Of a stretch of DNA of 64,000 nt, positions 20,585 through 31,499 are shown piece by piece (position 1 is the first letter of the stretch; each line of letters opens with the position of its first letter). Where the stretch lies: the NCBI RefSeq assembly GCF_000219625.1, contig NC_018211.1, positions 248,001 through 312,000 on the forward strand. The letters are read 5' to 3'. The stretch is from Zymoseptoria tritici IPO323 (Eukaryota; Ascomycota; Dothideomycetes; Mycosphaerellales; Mycosphaerellaceae). Under the pieces are notes generated by a model. It had not been told where the DNA came from, did not search any database, and saw only the letters and a program-made list of their open reading frames with translations. The translations under genes and the position numbers were made by a program.

Positions 20585-21749
20585 TATTGTGCTGCGTGGT
20601 GTTTCCAGTGCAGTTGTGAGTGGAGCGATGCGAGCTGAGTGGAGCTATGTATTCAGACTGAAGCGTTGTCTTCGGAGTGGAGCGAAAGTTTCCTGGCTGA
20701 GCAGACTATCCTAAGCGGATCTGTCGTGGAGCTGGTGAGATGTTGTTCGTTGTATGAACTCGGCTGAGCGGGGCTCTGGCATTAAAAGTCCCTCGGAGCA
20801 GCATTCGAAAAGGGGAAATGGCCTGATATTCGATTGGGGCCCTGGAAACTTTCTGCAGGCTTGAAGAATGCTATCGAAACCTGCAAGGGCATCGAGTTGT
20901 CGACTGCCGATTTATCGTATCACTCGGGAGTCAGCGCTAGTTGGCCATAGCCGTACCGTATTTCGAGGTCACAGCGGCTCCTTTGCGTGCTGAGACGACG
21001 GGCACGAGTCCATCACTGGCAGAAGAGCGTTCAAGGCAGAGACATATCGCTCGAGCAGAGCGCTGAGCGTCAGTGCATCGATGAGCGATCCAGAGGTGCA
21101 GAGTGATGAAGCTGAATGAACGATGTTGACACCCATCCCTTTTCATATGTCTTTTCCCTTTCTCCGATGTCTGTTTCGTTGTTACTTATCTCATCCTCAA
21201 CTCGCATGCACTTGAACTATGCATGGTGAACATTTCCAAAGGTCGGCGAGCAGATGACAATCATGCCGCTGAATTGCATGTGAGAACGCACTTTTCTCTT
21301 GCCGTCCCTGCTTCATTCACTCGTCTTCAGCTCCAACACTTACGTCAACGCCGCCTTTGACATCAGCATCGTTGCGACGCATTCTCAAGCACACACCACA
21401 ACATTTCTCCCTCAACAACATCCATCAACACCTCGCCACTCGAACGATTCGGTCACCCGTGCACATCGAACGAAAGCGCTGCCAACGCGCGCCATCTCTC
21501 CACACAAGCAGTACTCCGACCGCGCCTGGACTTCACTCGTCTTGAACACTTCACTCTATCTGGACCTTCGACCGAATTACGACAGCATTCCATCACACGT
21601 GGAAGCGGCGGTCGGATCTGGCTTCTTGGACTTGAGCTTCCGCGGTAAAAGGAGCAAGCAAACCTACATTCTGGGCGACGACTTCTTACTCAACTTTGAC
21701 ACAGCAGCACTTCTACCGGCATTTGGAGAACGCAACCGCGGCAGTCAAA
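20585..21749. other. Intergenic region and long 5' leader
   Basis: About 1.2 kb between the secreted protein gene (minus) and the H3-tail-like gene (plus). A plus-strand frame opens at 21299 and overlaps the next gene, but its residues have no family motif and inside the gene it is only a shadow of the heptad repeats. The last 300 bases are C/A-rich with short-leader character (CACACCACAACATTTCTCCC). No RNA gene seen. Confidence 0.4.
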
Positions 21750-24482
21750 ATGGCGAGGACCAAGCAATCACGTCGGAAGAACCTTGCGCGCGATGCAAAA
21801 CCTGCCGGAAAAGAAGCGGGAGCCGCAGGAAAACAGCGCCCGGATATCAAGGAGGACGAAGATGCGGAACCCAGCGAAGCCAGGGCGCCCACATACGCCC
21901 CCACAAGCCCTTCTTACAGTGCCACCAGTCCTTCGTACATTCCGCCCAGTCTCAGAGATGGGGACGGCGGTGCGCAGCCAGGCTTCAGCCTTACATCGCC
22001 GACATACAGTCCCACGAGTCCAGCGTACAGCTCCGCCATCATGCAGCCACCAACATACAGTCCTACCAGTCCAGTCTACAGTCCCACCAGTCCGAAACGA
22101 GACAGCCCTACATCGCCGGGATACAGTCCCGCGAGTCCAAATTACAGTCTCACCAGTCCGCGGCGAGATGGCTATACATCTCCTCAAGACTCCGCCATCA
22201 GCCCGGCATACAGACCCAGTCCTGCTAGCCCGCCGCTGAATCTCAGCTCTTTGTCGCCTCGATACGTTCCCACAGATTCAAACAAGCGAGCACTGGAAGG
22301 TGAAGACGAAGAGCCTGTGCGGAGAAAGCGTCGTACAGTTCACGGCGTGCGGAGTCCCGATGACGATTCCGAATCCGAGGAAACCGCGATCGTGACAGCA
22401 CTGCATTCGATGGACCAATCTTCGTCATCGTCTCGGCTCTCTACAAGTGACACCGCTCTCAATATCGTCAGCCTGGCAAGTCAGATTTCAGTTGGCACCG
22501 CGGCGCCCGTTCCTCCCAAGAAGAAGCACCTTCTGAAGTTGGCAGACAAATCGCAGCAGCAAGATGTAGAGTCGACGACAATGCTGGGAGAATCTGATGC
22601 GAAGCTTTTGAGCATGGCGTCTACAGACTTCATCAAGGCATTGCAGTCTCCAGCGGCCCGACTTGTGACCGTGGACCAAGCAGAACCGATGACAGCCGTG
22701 CATCCAGGAGAATCAATCGAACCGCTGCAGCAATCTACACCCACGGCGATTGACCACGTCCCTAACTCGCAAAGCAATGCTTCCACTGAGCAACAGCAAA
22801 TAGTTTCGGCAGAACCGATGCAGCCTGCGATGCTCGCTGAGGTGTCAAAGGAAGCTCAGTCCGTCGCGGCGGACAGCACTGCAGAAGCGCAAGGAACTCT
22901 CCCTGAGGATCAAGTAAAGCACACGATTTCCGGTCCCGCCGATGCCCTTCTTCAAACTGCCCAAGACTTTCGTGACTGGACAGGGTCCGATGTTTCGGAT
23001 GTAGTTGCACAGAATTACCTCTCTGCATCCAGCGGCAACCTACAGAAAGCTGTCCAAGCATACTTTCGGGCACCCAAACCCTCCGAGCCAGTGCGGGCAG
23101 AGCCTCCAGCTCAGATTGCAGCTGCCAGAGTCCCGACTCTGATCGAAGAGGCGCTGGCAGAGATGGCAAAGTCGAAGAAGGCACGCAAAGATATCGGAGA
23201 TGTATTGGTGATTCTCGACGGAGAAGATCTGAGCCGGAGCTGCCGCCTTTGGAGAGAAGATCTCAGGTCAGCATCTCCGCTATTCAGGCAAGGAATAGAC
23301 CGCATCGAAGCGCAAATGGAGACTGCCTCATCCGCCGCTTCCGAACCTGTCAACGGCGTGAGGTACCTTTGCATTCTCGCTAAGGCCTCTAATGAAGACG
23401 GGATGCCAACACTTGAAGGCAAGTTTCTCGACACAACACGACAGAATTGCAGAGACGAACTCTACACTCCGCCTGCCAAGTCGACCGAGACTCCTGCGAA
23501 CGCGGCACAGGTGGGGACTGAAGGCAACATCAAGAGCGAGACTGCAAAGCAGACGCCTGGCCCTCCTAGTACTTCGCTCGCAAGCACTGACTGGATCGAC
23601 ACTTATCGATCTTTCCTCCGCATCATCGCCCGCCACCCAGCGAATTTCCAGAATCGCTCCATCGAGGTTGCCCTCCCAAACATGGAAGCCATCGCACAGA
23701 TTGCCACGCAGCATTACGCCGTCGGTCCGAGGTCGCCTCTCACTGCTTTCTTCACCAATCTCTTCAATCGATACATCACCGAGGACGTGTTGTGGGCGGC
23801 AATCGCAGAAGCCCCGGCACGATGGCTACTGCTGGGTATCCAACTCGAAAATGAGACAGTGTACAAAGAGGCCTTTGTGCATCTGGTGGGCATCTCCCCT
23901 GCCTGCGAGAGCCTCGTTGACTGGAAGGCGCTCCCGCAGGAGGCCGTGGACAAGATCACTGCCAAGTCGAAGGAGCTCCACTACCATATAACCGACGTCA
24001 ACGCCAAGCTTCTGACATTGAGTCCGAACCCACGGGATGGACGACCGGCGGCCCTCGCGGCGAAGGCCATCTGGCATGAATGGCTGAAGACTAACATCCG
24101 ACTTCTGATATTCGGGCACATGGATGACTTACCGGTCTTGATCTCCTTCCTCACTCTCAGCAAGTTCTACACGGCCCTCCACAAGGGAGGAGATGCGTAC
24201 TTTCCCGCCAAGACCGCGAGGGAGTACAGGCAGAAGTACCATGTGTCTCCTCCCTTGAATGCGCAGGACACCAAGATCTTCAATGAGGTCTTCAGCGAGA
24301 TGAAGGACGAGGCGAAGGGGATTGTGGAGGACTTGGTCGTGTGCAATTTGCGAGGCGGGCGTGCGGGATTGGAGTATCTGACCTGTGTCAAGGTGGAGGA
24401 CGACGATGTGCCGTGGGAGAGGGAGATGAAGAAGGAAGGCGAGGGAGCTGGGTATGATGAGGACGATGATGTGGAGTTTTGA
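21750..24482 (+). CDS. Histone-H3-tail-like and RNAPII-CTD-like fungal BTB-type protein
   Basis: 910 residues. The first in-frame ATG is at 21750 in a strong context (AAAATGGCG); the frame upstream has only a TTG. After Met removal the N terminus reads ARTKQSRRK, identical to histone H3 at positions 1-5, 8 and 9. Residues 47-170 hold about ten heptads like YSPTSPx, as in the RNA polymerase II large-subunit tail. RRKRR at 191-195 is a likely nuclear signal. Residues about 395-440 resemble a UBA or TAP-C domain (DFRDWTG...[10 protein letters not shown]). From about 480, [18 protein letters not shown] begins a module common in fungal BTB-like proteins of unknown function, ending DVPWE. I infer a nuclear protein that could attract H3-tail or CTD enzymes. 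Catalytic motifs are absent. Confidence 0.75.
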   Translation: MARTKQSRRKNLARDAKPAGKEAGAAGKQRPDIKEDEDAEPSEARAPTYAPTSPSYSATSPSYIPPSLRDGDGGAQPGFSLTSPTYSPTSPAYSSAIMQPPTYSPTSPVYSPTSPKRDSPTSPGYSPASPNYSLTSPRRDGYTSPQDSAISPAYRPSPASPPLNLSSLSPRYVPTDSNKRALEGEDEEPVRRKRRTVHGVRSPDDDSESEETAIVTALHSMDQSSSSSRLSTSDTALNIVSLASQISVGTAAPVPPKKKHLLKLADKSQQQDVESTTMLGESDAKLLSMASTDFIKALQSPAARLVTVDQAEPMTAVHPGESIEPLQQSTPTAIDHVPNSQSNASTEQQQIVSAEPMQPAMLAEVSKEAQSVAADSTAEAQGTLPEDQVKHTISGPADALLQTAQDFRDWTGSDVSDVVAQNYLSASSGNLQKAVQAYFRAPKPSEPVRAEPPAQIAAARVPTLIEEALAEMAKSKKARKDIGDVLVILDGEDLSRSCRLWREDLRSASPLFRQGIDRIEAQMETASSAASEPVNGVRYLCILAKASNEDGMPTLEGKFLDTTRQNCRDELYTPPAKSTETPANAAQVGTEGNIKSETAKQTPGPPSTSLASTDWIDTYRSFLRIIARHPANFQNRSIEVALPNMEAIAQIATQHYAVGPRSPLTAFFTNLFNRYITEDVLWAAIAEAPARWLLLGIQLENETVYKEAFVHLVGISPACESLVDWKALPQEAVDKITAKSKELHYHITDVNAKLLTLSPNPRDGRPAALAAKAIWHEWLKTNIRLLIFGHMDDLPVLISFLTLSKFYTALHKGGDAYFPAKTAREYRQKYHVSPPLNAQDTKIFNEVFSEMKDEAKGIVEDLVVCNLRGGRAGLEYLTCVKVEDDDVPWEREMKKEGEGAGYDEDDDVEF
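21888..22260 (+). repeat. CTD-like heptad coding repeats
   Basis: Imperfect 21-bp repeats of the type TACAGTCCCACCAGTCCA, encoding YSPTSPx heptads (residues 47-170 of the protein above). They are grouped in runs broken by spacers (for example SYIPPSLRD and SAIMQPP). Clear units include [21 protein letters not shown] (twice), [14 protein letters not shown] and NYSLTSP. Confidence 0.85.
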
Positions 24483-25697
24483 GATGATGTTGGAGTGGGG
24501 TGTAGTTCCACGGAGAAGCGAACAGGACTGGGCCTGCATTGTGCTTTTGCAGCATCGCTCAGAAACCAAGGGAACGGTCTTCCGAGGCAGCAGAACCACG
24601 GAGTGCTGCAAGTTTGGATCAGCATCATTGACATGAAGAAGCATCGGTCATTTGCGTCATGATGCTCCTGCGAAAGTGAGAGCACATGCATTGTACTTCG
24701 TTCCTCAAGACCATGACAAACCCATATCGACTGTCAATATATGTCGCTCTTGCTCATCGACTTATCTCTTGGCACGAGGTTGTTACATCTCCGACGCTAA
24801 GCCTCTTCGGTTTGAATGCCTTTCATGCTGCTTATCTAGGAGGTACAAAAGATGGAGCTTCTCTTATCTCTCAAGACTATAGATTATCCCAACCTCACGT
24901 CGTTCTTCCATCCGCTTCTCATCTTCTTCATCCACTCTACAACATCGACTTTCACAATATCGCGACAGAAAGTGTGCCATGTGCTGCTGCTGACAGATGG
25001 TGCCTGAACCAAGATCTCGATTCCCCGACCCACCTACAAGGGTAGAACTATTACGTATGAGATTTTCCGTCCGCCTTCCGCTTGGAGCCATCGCTCGACT
25101 TCCGCATGACCGCCGTCATCACCACGATTCACGACTGTCGGTGGAGGATGAGATGGACATCCAGGACGACGTTGATGGCGGAAATGGCAAGACGAGAGTA
25201 CAAGAGGTAGGACAATCGACACTCTCCTCCACCGCAAAAACAACGAGTCCAGCACGATGAGAACCAACCGACATCCATCCCTCCGCAGTTTCGGGGGCCA
25301 AAGGCTCATGGCCGAGGAAATGCTCGATTCTGTCTCAGCACGTCACTTCGACTCGTCGGTCGCGTTGGTGTGGGCGGTGGATGAATGGAAGAGCGGCACC
25401 CGCCAACTGTAATAACAAAACTCTCCTCTTCTACTATTTCCCTCACATCTCAAAAAGAATCCACAATTTCAGATCCATCTCCACCGCTTTCTTTCCGCTG
25501 CACTTCCGCTGGTTTTTTGCATCACCCTTGTCTCAGGATTCAAGAACTGCTCCACATATCGCGCGAAGAAGAGGATTTTTCGGTCTTTCATGACTCCGTA
25601 GAAGACATTCGCATTTTCCTCCTCCGCTGCGACGGACGTTCTGCTCTCTGCGAAACCTCCACTTGACTCCCATTACATACTCATCTCCACCGCGAAA
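24483..25697. other. Intergenic region
   Basis: About 1.2 kb. Several short frames on both strands have no recognisable motif. The last 300 bases before the HPP gene are rich in CT and contain an upstream frame (25385-25666), probably part of the 5' leader. A short palindrome-free, A/T-richer stretch lies near 24720-24900. No RNA gene seen. Confidence 0.4.
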
Positions 25698-26773
25698 ATG
25701 CCCGACCAACCCTCCACCAAAGAACAACTCCTAAACTGGGACATCGACCGCTACCTCAACCCCATAATCCCTCACAACCGCCTCTACATCCTCCCCAAAC
25801 CCATCTCCCGCTGGCTCGGCCACCGCTCCACCCCCCAAAAGGACCCTGCAACAATCCTGCAATGGCCCGTCACCTTCCTCGCCACCATCGCCGGCCTTTG
25901 CCTCGTTGCCGGAATCGGACAATACGCCCCGGGAATCAAACAATGGAATCCCCCCGTCATCATCGCCTCCCTCGGCGCTTCCGCAGTCCTAGACTTCAAC
26001 ACCATCAAGTCTCCGCTCGCACAACCCCGCAACGCCGTGGTGGGCAACACCCTCTCCGCCATCATGGGCGTGTGCGCTGCGAAACTCTTCCAATTAAACT
26101 CCTCCTTCAACGACATCCAATGGGTCTCCGGCGCGGTGGGGTGTGCGATGGCATCGCTGGTCATGTCCGCGACCAACACGATACACCCTCCCGGTGGTGC
26201 GACGGCGGTGTTGGCGTCGACGCAGATGAATGCCATTGCGATGGGGTGGATGTTTGTTCCGATTGTGTTGTTGGATTCCGTGTTGATGCAGATTGTGGCG
26301 TTGATTTTTAATAATTGTTTTCGGCAGTATCCGGTTTATTGGTGGACGGGGAGTAAGGTGGGACGGCAGTTGAGGGAGGAGAGGGATGTTGAGGAGGGGA
26401 AGAAGCAGCAGGAGGAGGAGGAGAAGAAGAAGAAGAAGCAAGAAGAGGAGGAGGAGGAGAAGAAGGCGAGGAGGAATGGATCGCACTCGGATGCGAGCAG
26501 GTATGTTCTGACCACCACGAAATGCGCATGCTTCAAAATGACCTCTCATGCTAACACAACTCTTCACACAGCGACATCACCCTCCGCCGCGAAGCCACCC
26601 ACCATCTCGAATACATCGACCATCTCCGCGAAGTGCAGGTCACGTCGCACACGATTCAACTGCCGAAGCACTTGCAGCTGACGGATCAGGAAACTTTGGT
26701 GTTGGAGAAGATTCAGAAGAAGATTCGGGCGCAAGTAGATCAACAGCAGCAGCAAGAAGGAGGAGGGAATTAG
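25698..26773 (+). CDS. HPP-family integral membrane protein
   Basis: Two exons, 25698-26500 and 26572-26773, with a 71-nt intron (GTATGT...GCTAAC...CACAG), giving 334 residues. Four or five hydrophobic segments span about residues 53-225. The signature HPPGGA is at 163-168, inside the run ATNTIHPPGGATAVL that names the family. HPP proteins are membrane proteins; plant members have been linked to nitrite transport into plastids, but the fungal role is unknown. After the last membrane segment comes a strongly charged Glu/Lys coiled region (about 235-262), then the spliced exon adds LRREATHHLEYIDHLREVQV and a Gln-rich tail. The long poly-Glu/Lys stretch is encoded by GAGGAG/AAGAAG purine repeats. 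Confidence 0.85.
26380..26475 (+). repeat. Purine-rich GAG/AAG microsatellite-like coding run
   Basis: Almost pure purine on the plus strand (GAGGAG and AAGAAG units), encoding the Glu/Lys-rich cytoplasmic segment of the HPP protein. Such tracts change length easily. Confidence 0.7.
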
Positions 26774-27019
26774 ATGGATGTATAGGAGATAATGAAGATA
26801 TGATATGATTTATGAGAAGATGATTGTGTGCTCTTTCGTGCATTGTAGTCGTTGCTGTCACACCTCATCTTGATCGTATCACCCTACGCACGCTCTGTGG
26901 CACTGTACACCCCTCTCTCGCCCTCGTCCCGCACGCTCTGCATTGTAGTCGTCCCCCGCGTCGAAGCCTCTACCTGTCCATTTCCATGCACCGGCTGTCC
27001 ATATGCTCCTCAGTCGTCC

Positions 27020-27626
27020 TCACGCAGCCACCGTCTGCAAATACTCCTTCCTGAACGCATTCTTATCCGTCTCCTCCCCCCTCTGCAACGGCGTCCACTT
27101 CGGATCCTCCTTGAACAGCCTCATCGCCTTCGTATACTGCATTTCACACATTGTCAGCCTCCCGTACCCACACCTACCCACACCCATCTCGTCCACCATC
27201 CCGTAAGACCTCTGTACTACTCACATTATTCTCATCCGTCGTAAACCGATGATAAATCCCCGCCGGCATAATCATCAAATCCCCCTCCTCCAACCTCAAT
27301 CGAATCCACTCATCCCCCTCACTCCTCACATCAAAATACCCTCCTCCCTTCAGAATATATCGAATCTCCTCATCTTCATGGAGATGTTCGTGGAAAAAGG
27401 ACTTCACCTTCTCTTCGTAGTTGGGTAACAAGGAGGGGGAGATTTCGATGACGTCCCGGTTTTTGTAGGACCTGTGCGTGGCGATGGCGTCGACGGCGGC
27501 GAGGTCGTTGGGGAGGTGGTGGTGGATTATTCCGAGGGTGGAGAGTTTGGTGGGGGAGACGGGACGGAGGGAGTCGTGGGGGAGGCGTTGGTCGCCCGGG
27601 AGGTTGTCGTAGTAGTAGGCGCGCAT
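27020..27626 (-). CDS. ADI1: Acireductone dioxygenase
   Basis: Exons 27626-27225 and 27136-27020, with an 88-nt intron (GTGAGT...TGCAG), 172 residues starting MRAYYYDN as in family members. An in-frame alternative start 87 bases upstream would add residues the family lacks. The cupin metal ligands are all visible: His81, His83 and Glu87 in [11 protein letters not shown], and His126 in GIYHRF. The enzyme oxidises acireductone in the methionine salvage pathway; the Fe form returns to methionine, while the Ni form makes an off-pathway product (family knowledge). The protein is cytosolic or nuclear. Exon 2 supplies only the C-terminal 39 residues ([17 protein letters not shown]). The 11.6-kb transposon begins about 150 bases upstream of the start, so the promoter may be shortened. 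Confidence 0.92.
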
Positions 27627-27763
27627 TTTGTGGTGGTGTTCTCTCAGAGGGTTGTGGTGGTGGGTTGTTGTGGGAAGGAGGGAGAGAGTGTAAAGTGGTC
27701 GCAAAGGGTCCACGTTTTGGCGGGATGATCTTTTTGGAGGGAGATCACGTCATCCGGAGAGCT

Positions 27764-27772
27764 GGAGGGGGT
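27764..27772. repeat. Target-site duplication, left copy (9 bp)
   Basis: GGAGGGGGT directly before the left terminal inverted repeat. The same 9 bases follow the right terminal repeat at 39374-39382. Confidence 0.85.
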
Positions 27773-27791
27773 TAGTCTCAGACGCTCAGAC
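27773..27791. repeat. Left terminal inverted repeat
   Basis: TAGTCTCAGACGCTCAGAC. It matches the reverse complement of 39355-39373 at 18 of 19 positions. It contains CTCAGAC twice, separated by G. Confidence 0.9.
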
Positions 27792-27805
27792 CACCTCGCG
27801 TATCA

Positions 27806-27831
27806 GGCCAATTAGGTGCAAGCACCTGGCC
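27806..27831. repeat. Left subterminal hairpin
   Basis: GGCC, a 4-base bulge AATT, AGGTGC, loop AA, GCACCT, GGCC. The stem is perfect apart from the bulge on the outer arm. A matching design lies at the right end. Confidence 0.75.
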
Positions 27832-28219
27832 CTACTGTAGGTAGTCTAAGGGCCTAACTAGTGTTTTTTGGTAATAGAGTGTTAGCTTTATATGTAAATT
27901 ACACTAACATAGAGTGTTAGCACCTAAACGCGTCTGTACGACTAACGGCGACGACAGCATTACTAGGTATTAAATCTGAAAATCCGGCTTAGTTATCTAA
28001 TGCAGATTAACGTGCTCTACAACCTCCTGCTATTTGTTTTAACCTAACGCGTTAGACGAACGAAGAGTAGGCTTTCGCGTATCTTTAGTCTAACCGACGC
28101 GTTTGTATAGCGAGACGGTAATGCCTACTCCTCCTTTAGTTTTTATCTAATACTAACTAAAATTTGTCTATTAGATAGCTAGCCGTCCGCTCCCTAACTT
28201 AACTAAAGCCGATTTTAGG

Positions 28220-31200
28220 ATGCCGCGCTATAAATCTCGTCTTTCTAGGTTTAATTCTAACCTAACCCGATCTTTCGCGACGAGTACCTCGAGTAGCTTT
28301 GGCGCTAGCGAGTCCGGACAAGTTAGCAATGCGTTAGATAAGGCGACTAATAAGGAGGATCGATCGGACGAGTCGTTTTCGCGCATAGAAATTACTACTT
28401 TTGCTAGCGTACCTAAGCGCATTCGGGTAGTCGACGACGACGACGACGACGATAGTAATAGTCTATCTAACGTCCTAAGTAACTTCGATAATAGCGAGGA
28501 CCTCTAGGGTAGTCTGCAAAACCCTATAGAACCGTTAGTATTAGACATCGCCCTTTAGACGATTTTGTATAGGGGTAGTATAAAAGTATATTTTATTCGG
28601 CGGGAAGGATAGCTAGAGAAGATAGTATTAGCACTAACCGAAGAGATTCCGGTCGAAGAAGACGACGTATTAGTTAGGCGGCTACTAGAGCGGGTATTCT
28701 AGTCGGCGTAGAGGAATGCCTATAATATAGACGTAGTCGAAGCCGCTTAGGTCGGGGCCCCTAACGAATACTATATACCTTCTATTTCTCTACCTGCTAA
28801 TATGCTAGACTAGCTAGTTGCAATAGCGCGCCGCCGCGCGTTCGATAAGGTATACTACTAGATTAACTATACTATCGAAACGCCCGTACTTCTAGACGGA
28901 TAACAAGCTACAAGTATAGCAAAGTAGGTAAACATAACTAAGCGCGCGGTCCGTCTAATATATCCGTATTATACCCGAAAGCTACAAGTCCGTATGCTAC
29001 GGCACCTACTCTTCGAGAAGAAAGACCTAGTCTAGATTGCGGCTACCTCGGCGGGCAAGAGTCTAGTATATTAGTTATAGGCGCTAATACGGAAGAAGAT
29101 ATCGATCTTAGTACTTCTACTTAATTAGATTAGTAAGGAACAGCTCGAGAAGATCGAGTGTCTAAAGGGAAAACTGTTAGTATTAAACTCGAACACTAAG
29201 GCGGAGCTTACTAACTAGTAGTAGAAGCTACTATATTCCGGGAAGTATACCTACCTAATGTTATTTCCTAAGATAGCGATGCAGTTGTAGTTTATAAAAC
29301 TAATAGTTAAACCGGCGGTAAGGCAAAGGCTCGGCCTCTTTATATTAGACGAGTTCTACCTAGTTTACTAGTAGGGGATAGAGGGTAGAGGATTTTAGAA
29401 AGAATATACCTATCTAAAGAATCTTCGGTCTACCCTAACTAATCGTATTCGCTTCTTTAGTTGTTTAGCGACTCTCGAGCTAGATACCCTTGTTAAGTAT
29501 CGGACGGCCTCCGGCTTTTACGACGATATAGTTGTCGTACGGGATTCGATTAACTAATCTAAGATATCTATACGATATTGCGCTATTCTAGATAGTATAC
29601 TCGGGAACTATAAGATGCTTCGATATCTAACCGATCGCCTTACCGGAGCTAATAGCGTACCGAATCCCTAGTCGATTAAGAAAATAGTAGTATTTATCGA
29701 TAGTCGCTTAGGTATCTATACCGCGGCGTCTAGCCTCCGGTCCTACCTATATGCCTAATTCTCTAGAAGCCTAACGATTAACTAGATCTATACTATAGTA
29801 AGAACCTACTACGGTAGGACGGCTAGGCGAACGTAGGCGAATGTAATTAAGGAGTTCTAGAAACTAGACTCGAAGATCCGGATCCTGTTCGCGACTAAGG
29901 CTCTTAGTCTAGGCGTCGACCTACCTAACATTAAACGGGTCGTTTAATACCGCCTTCCGTAGAACGCTAGCATACGGACTATTATGTAGCGAGCCGGGCG
30001 CGCTATACGTAATAGTAAGCGGTAGGGCACCGGAACTTTTACCTTCCTTTACGACTAATAGATCGTAGGCCCCTAGTCGCCGGCCCGACTAAACTAGACT
30101 CGTATAGTCCCGGATAGATTCTTAAACTCGGAGTAGGAGAAAGAGGCTAGTAATCTCGCCGATGCGCTATCTAACGCTAGATTAGATACTAACGAGCCGG
30201 CGCCTATCGGACTACCGTCGGCGGTACGTAAGAAGCCGAGGGCGAAACTAGGTCCTTAGTAGAAGCGCGACAACATAAACTATTCCGTATAGGAGTTTAT
30301 AAACGCTAGACGTAATATAGATAGTCCAGTCGACTATCGTCGCGTCGCTACTTTAAAGCCCTTCGTAGAGCTACTGCCTAAAGGGCGTATCCGTAAGAAC
30401 TATTACGATATCTACGACTAGGATATAATATTACCTACCGACCGCTTTTCCGAATAGATTCCGTCTTCGGCGGACCTAGATGCCGCCTATACTAGACGCC
30501 CGTACGAGAAGACGATCCGCGAGGGTCTAAACAAATAGGAGCCTAGCGTAGCCAAATTGTATTATAAAAAGGTACTATTCCCTAGTATGCCCGGTTCTCT
30601 TCTACCTTAGACGGTAATTGCGCATCTTGCTTCTATATTCGGCTTGCCTAGTACGAAGGGAGACGTAATAGCTCGCTAGGTCGAGCTAGCCTATTCTGCC
30701 GTAGACTTCCGACCGTCTCCTAAGCTTATAATTATACTAGTTTCGAAGCTATTAGTATTACTTAAGCTAGCGCAATCGGTCGAGGCCTAGGAATTGTAGG
30801 AGAGTTAGGAACGCGTCGGGGCGTATTATATTTGTACGTAGAAGCGCTATCTAAGTCTCGAACTCTCTATAAGTCCTAAGCGATCTCCTAGGTCCGCTTC
30901 GGACGATATAAGGGCTGCTAGTAAGCTAGACTATAAGCTTGCCGCTTAGTCCGTCTATAGTCCTTACGCTAGTCTAGTACGAGAGCCTAGCCCTCTAGTC
31001 GGTAAGCCGCCTACGCCTATCCCTAAAAGGCTAAAGGTTATATAGGCGCAATCTAGTAGAGCCGTCCTCCCTCCTAATCGCGCGCCTAGCTCTTCCGTCC
31101 GCCGTCCTACCCTGCCGCCTAGAGCGCATTCCGGAGTTTCTACCAGCTATCGAAAGGCTACGCCTAAAGCATCCGATAATAGAGTTCGTTCGGACGGCCG

Positions 31201-31460
31201 TCGTTTCGGCACTATATTAAATCCGAACTAGATTCGGCTAGCTAGACGTCGGTTAGCTTCTCCGGTGCCGGCTACGGTATCGCCCGAACCGATAATCGTA
31301 ATAACGTCGCGCAGTCGGACGCGGGTAGCGAACGTAGTGCCCTAGAAGCATCGGTTTAGTTAGTAGGGTTTAGGTATCGATAGTGTCTATAAAGAGGTCG
31401 ACTAGTTAAAGATGTAGACTGTTTTACTAAGGATTTTAGATTTTAGCGTATTATAATAAT
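28220..31460 (+). pseudogene. RecQ-like helicase, RIP-inactivated
   Basis: The first 95 codons (28220-28507, MPRYKSRLSRFNS...) are still open. After that, TAG/TAA appear about every 15-30 codons, all explained as RIP products of Gln or Trp codons. Helicase motifs remain readable: motif I ATSAGKSLVY (29042-29071), motif II as DEF(H/Y)LVY followed by (QW)GIEGRGF (29348-29390), FIDSRLGI in the second RecA domain, motif V FATKALSLGVDLPNI, and motif VI (Q)RAGRAIRN near 29987-30010. This order and the QW after motif II are those of RecQ helicases. Telomere-linked RecQ genes are common in fungi, but here the gene sits inside a TIR element. The C-terminal third is basic and Pro/Ser/Arg-rich. The end is approximate. 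Confidence 0.7.
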
Positions 31461-31499
31461 AGCCCCGCTCGAGCCCTTAATATCGCCTCGTTATCTCTC

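Noticed and set aside
21299..22228. 309-codon plus-strand frame overlapping the H3-tail-like gene
   Set aside because: Its second half is the heptad repeat read out of frame (repeated QSHQSS-like residues) and its first half lacks any motif.
25385..25666. 93-codon frame upstream of the HPP gene
   Set aside because: Ser/Thr/Pro-rich without a motif, in the CT-rich leader region. It is more likely an upstream ORF or chance.
28220..31460. Subtelomere with a telomere-linked RecQ gene
   Set aside because: The helicase lies between terminal inverted repeats and an exact target duplication, in a gene-rich region with ordinary genes on both sides and no telomere array.
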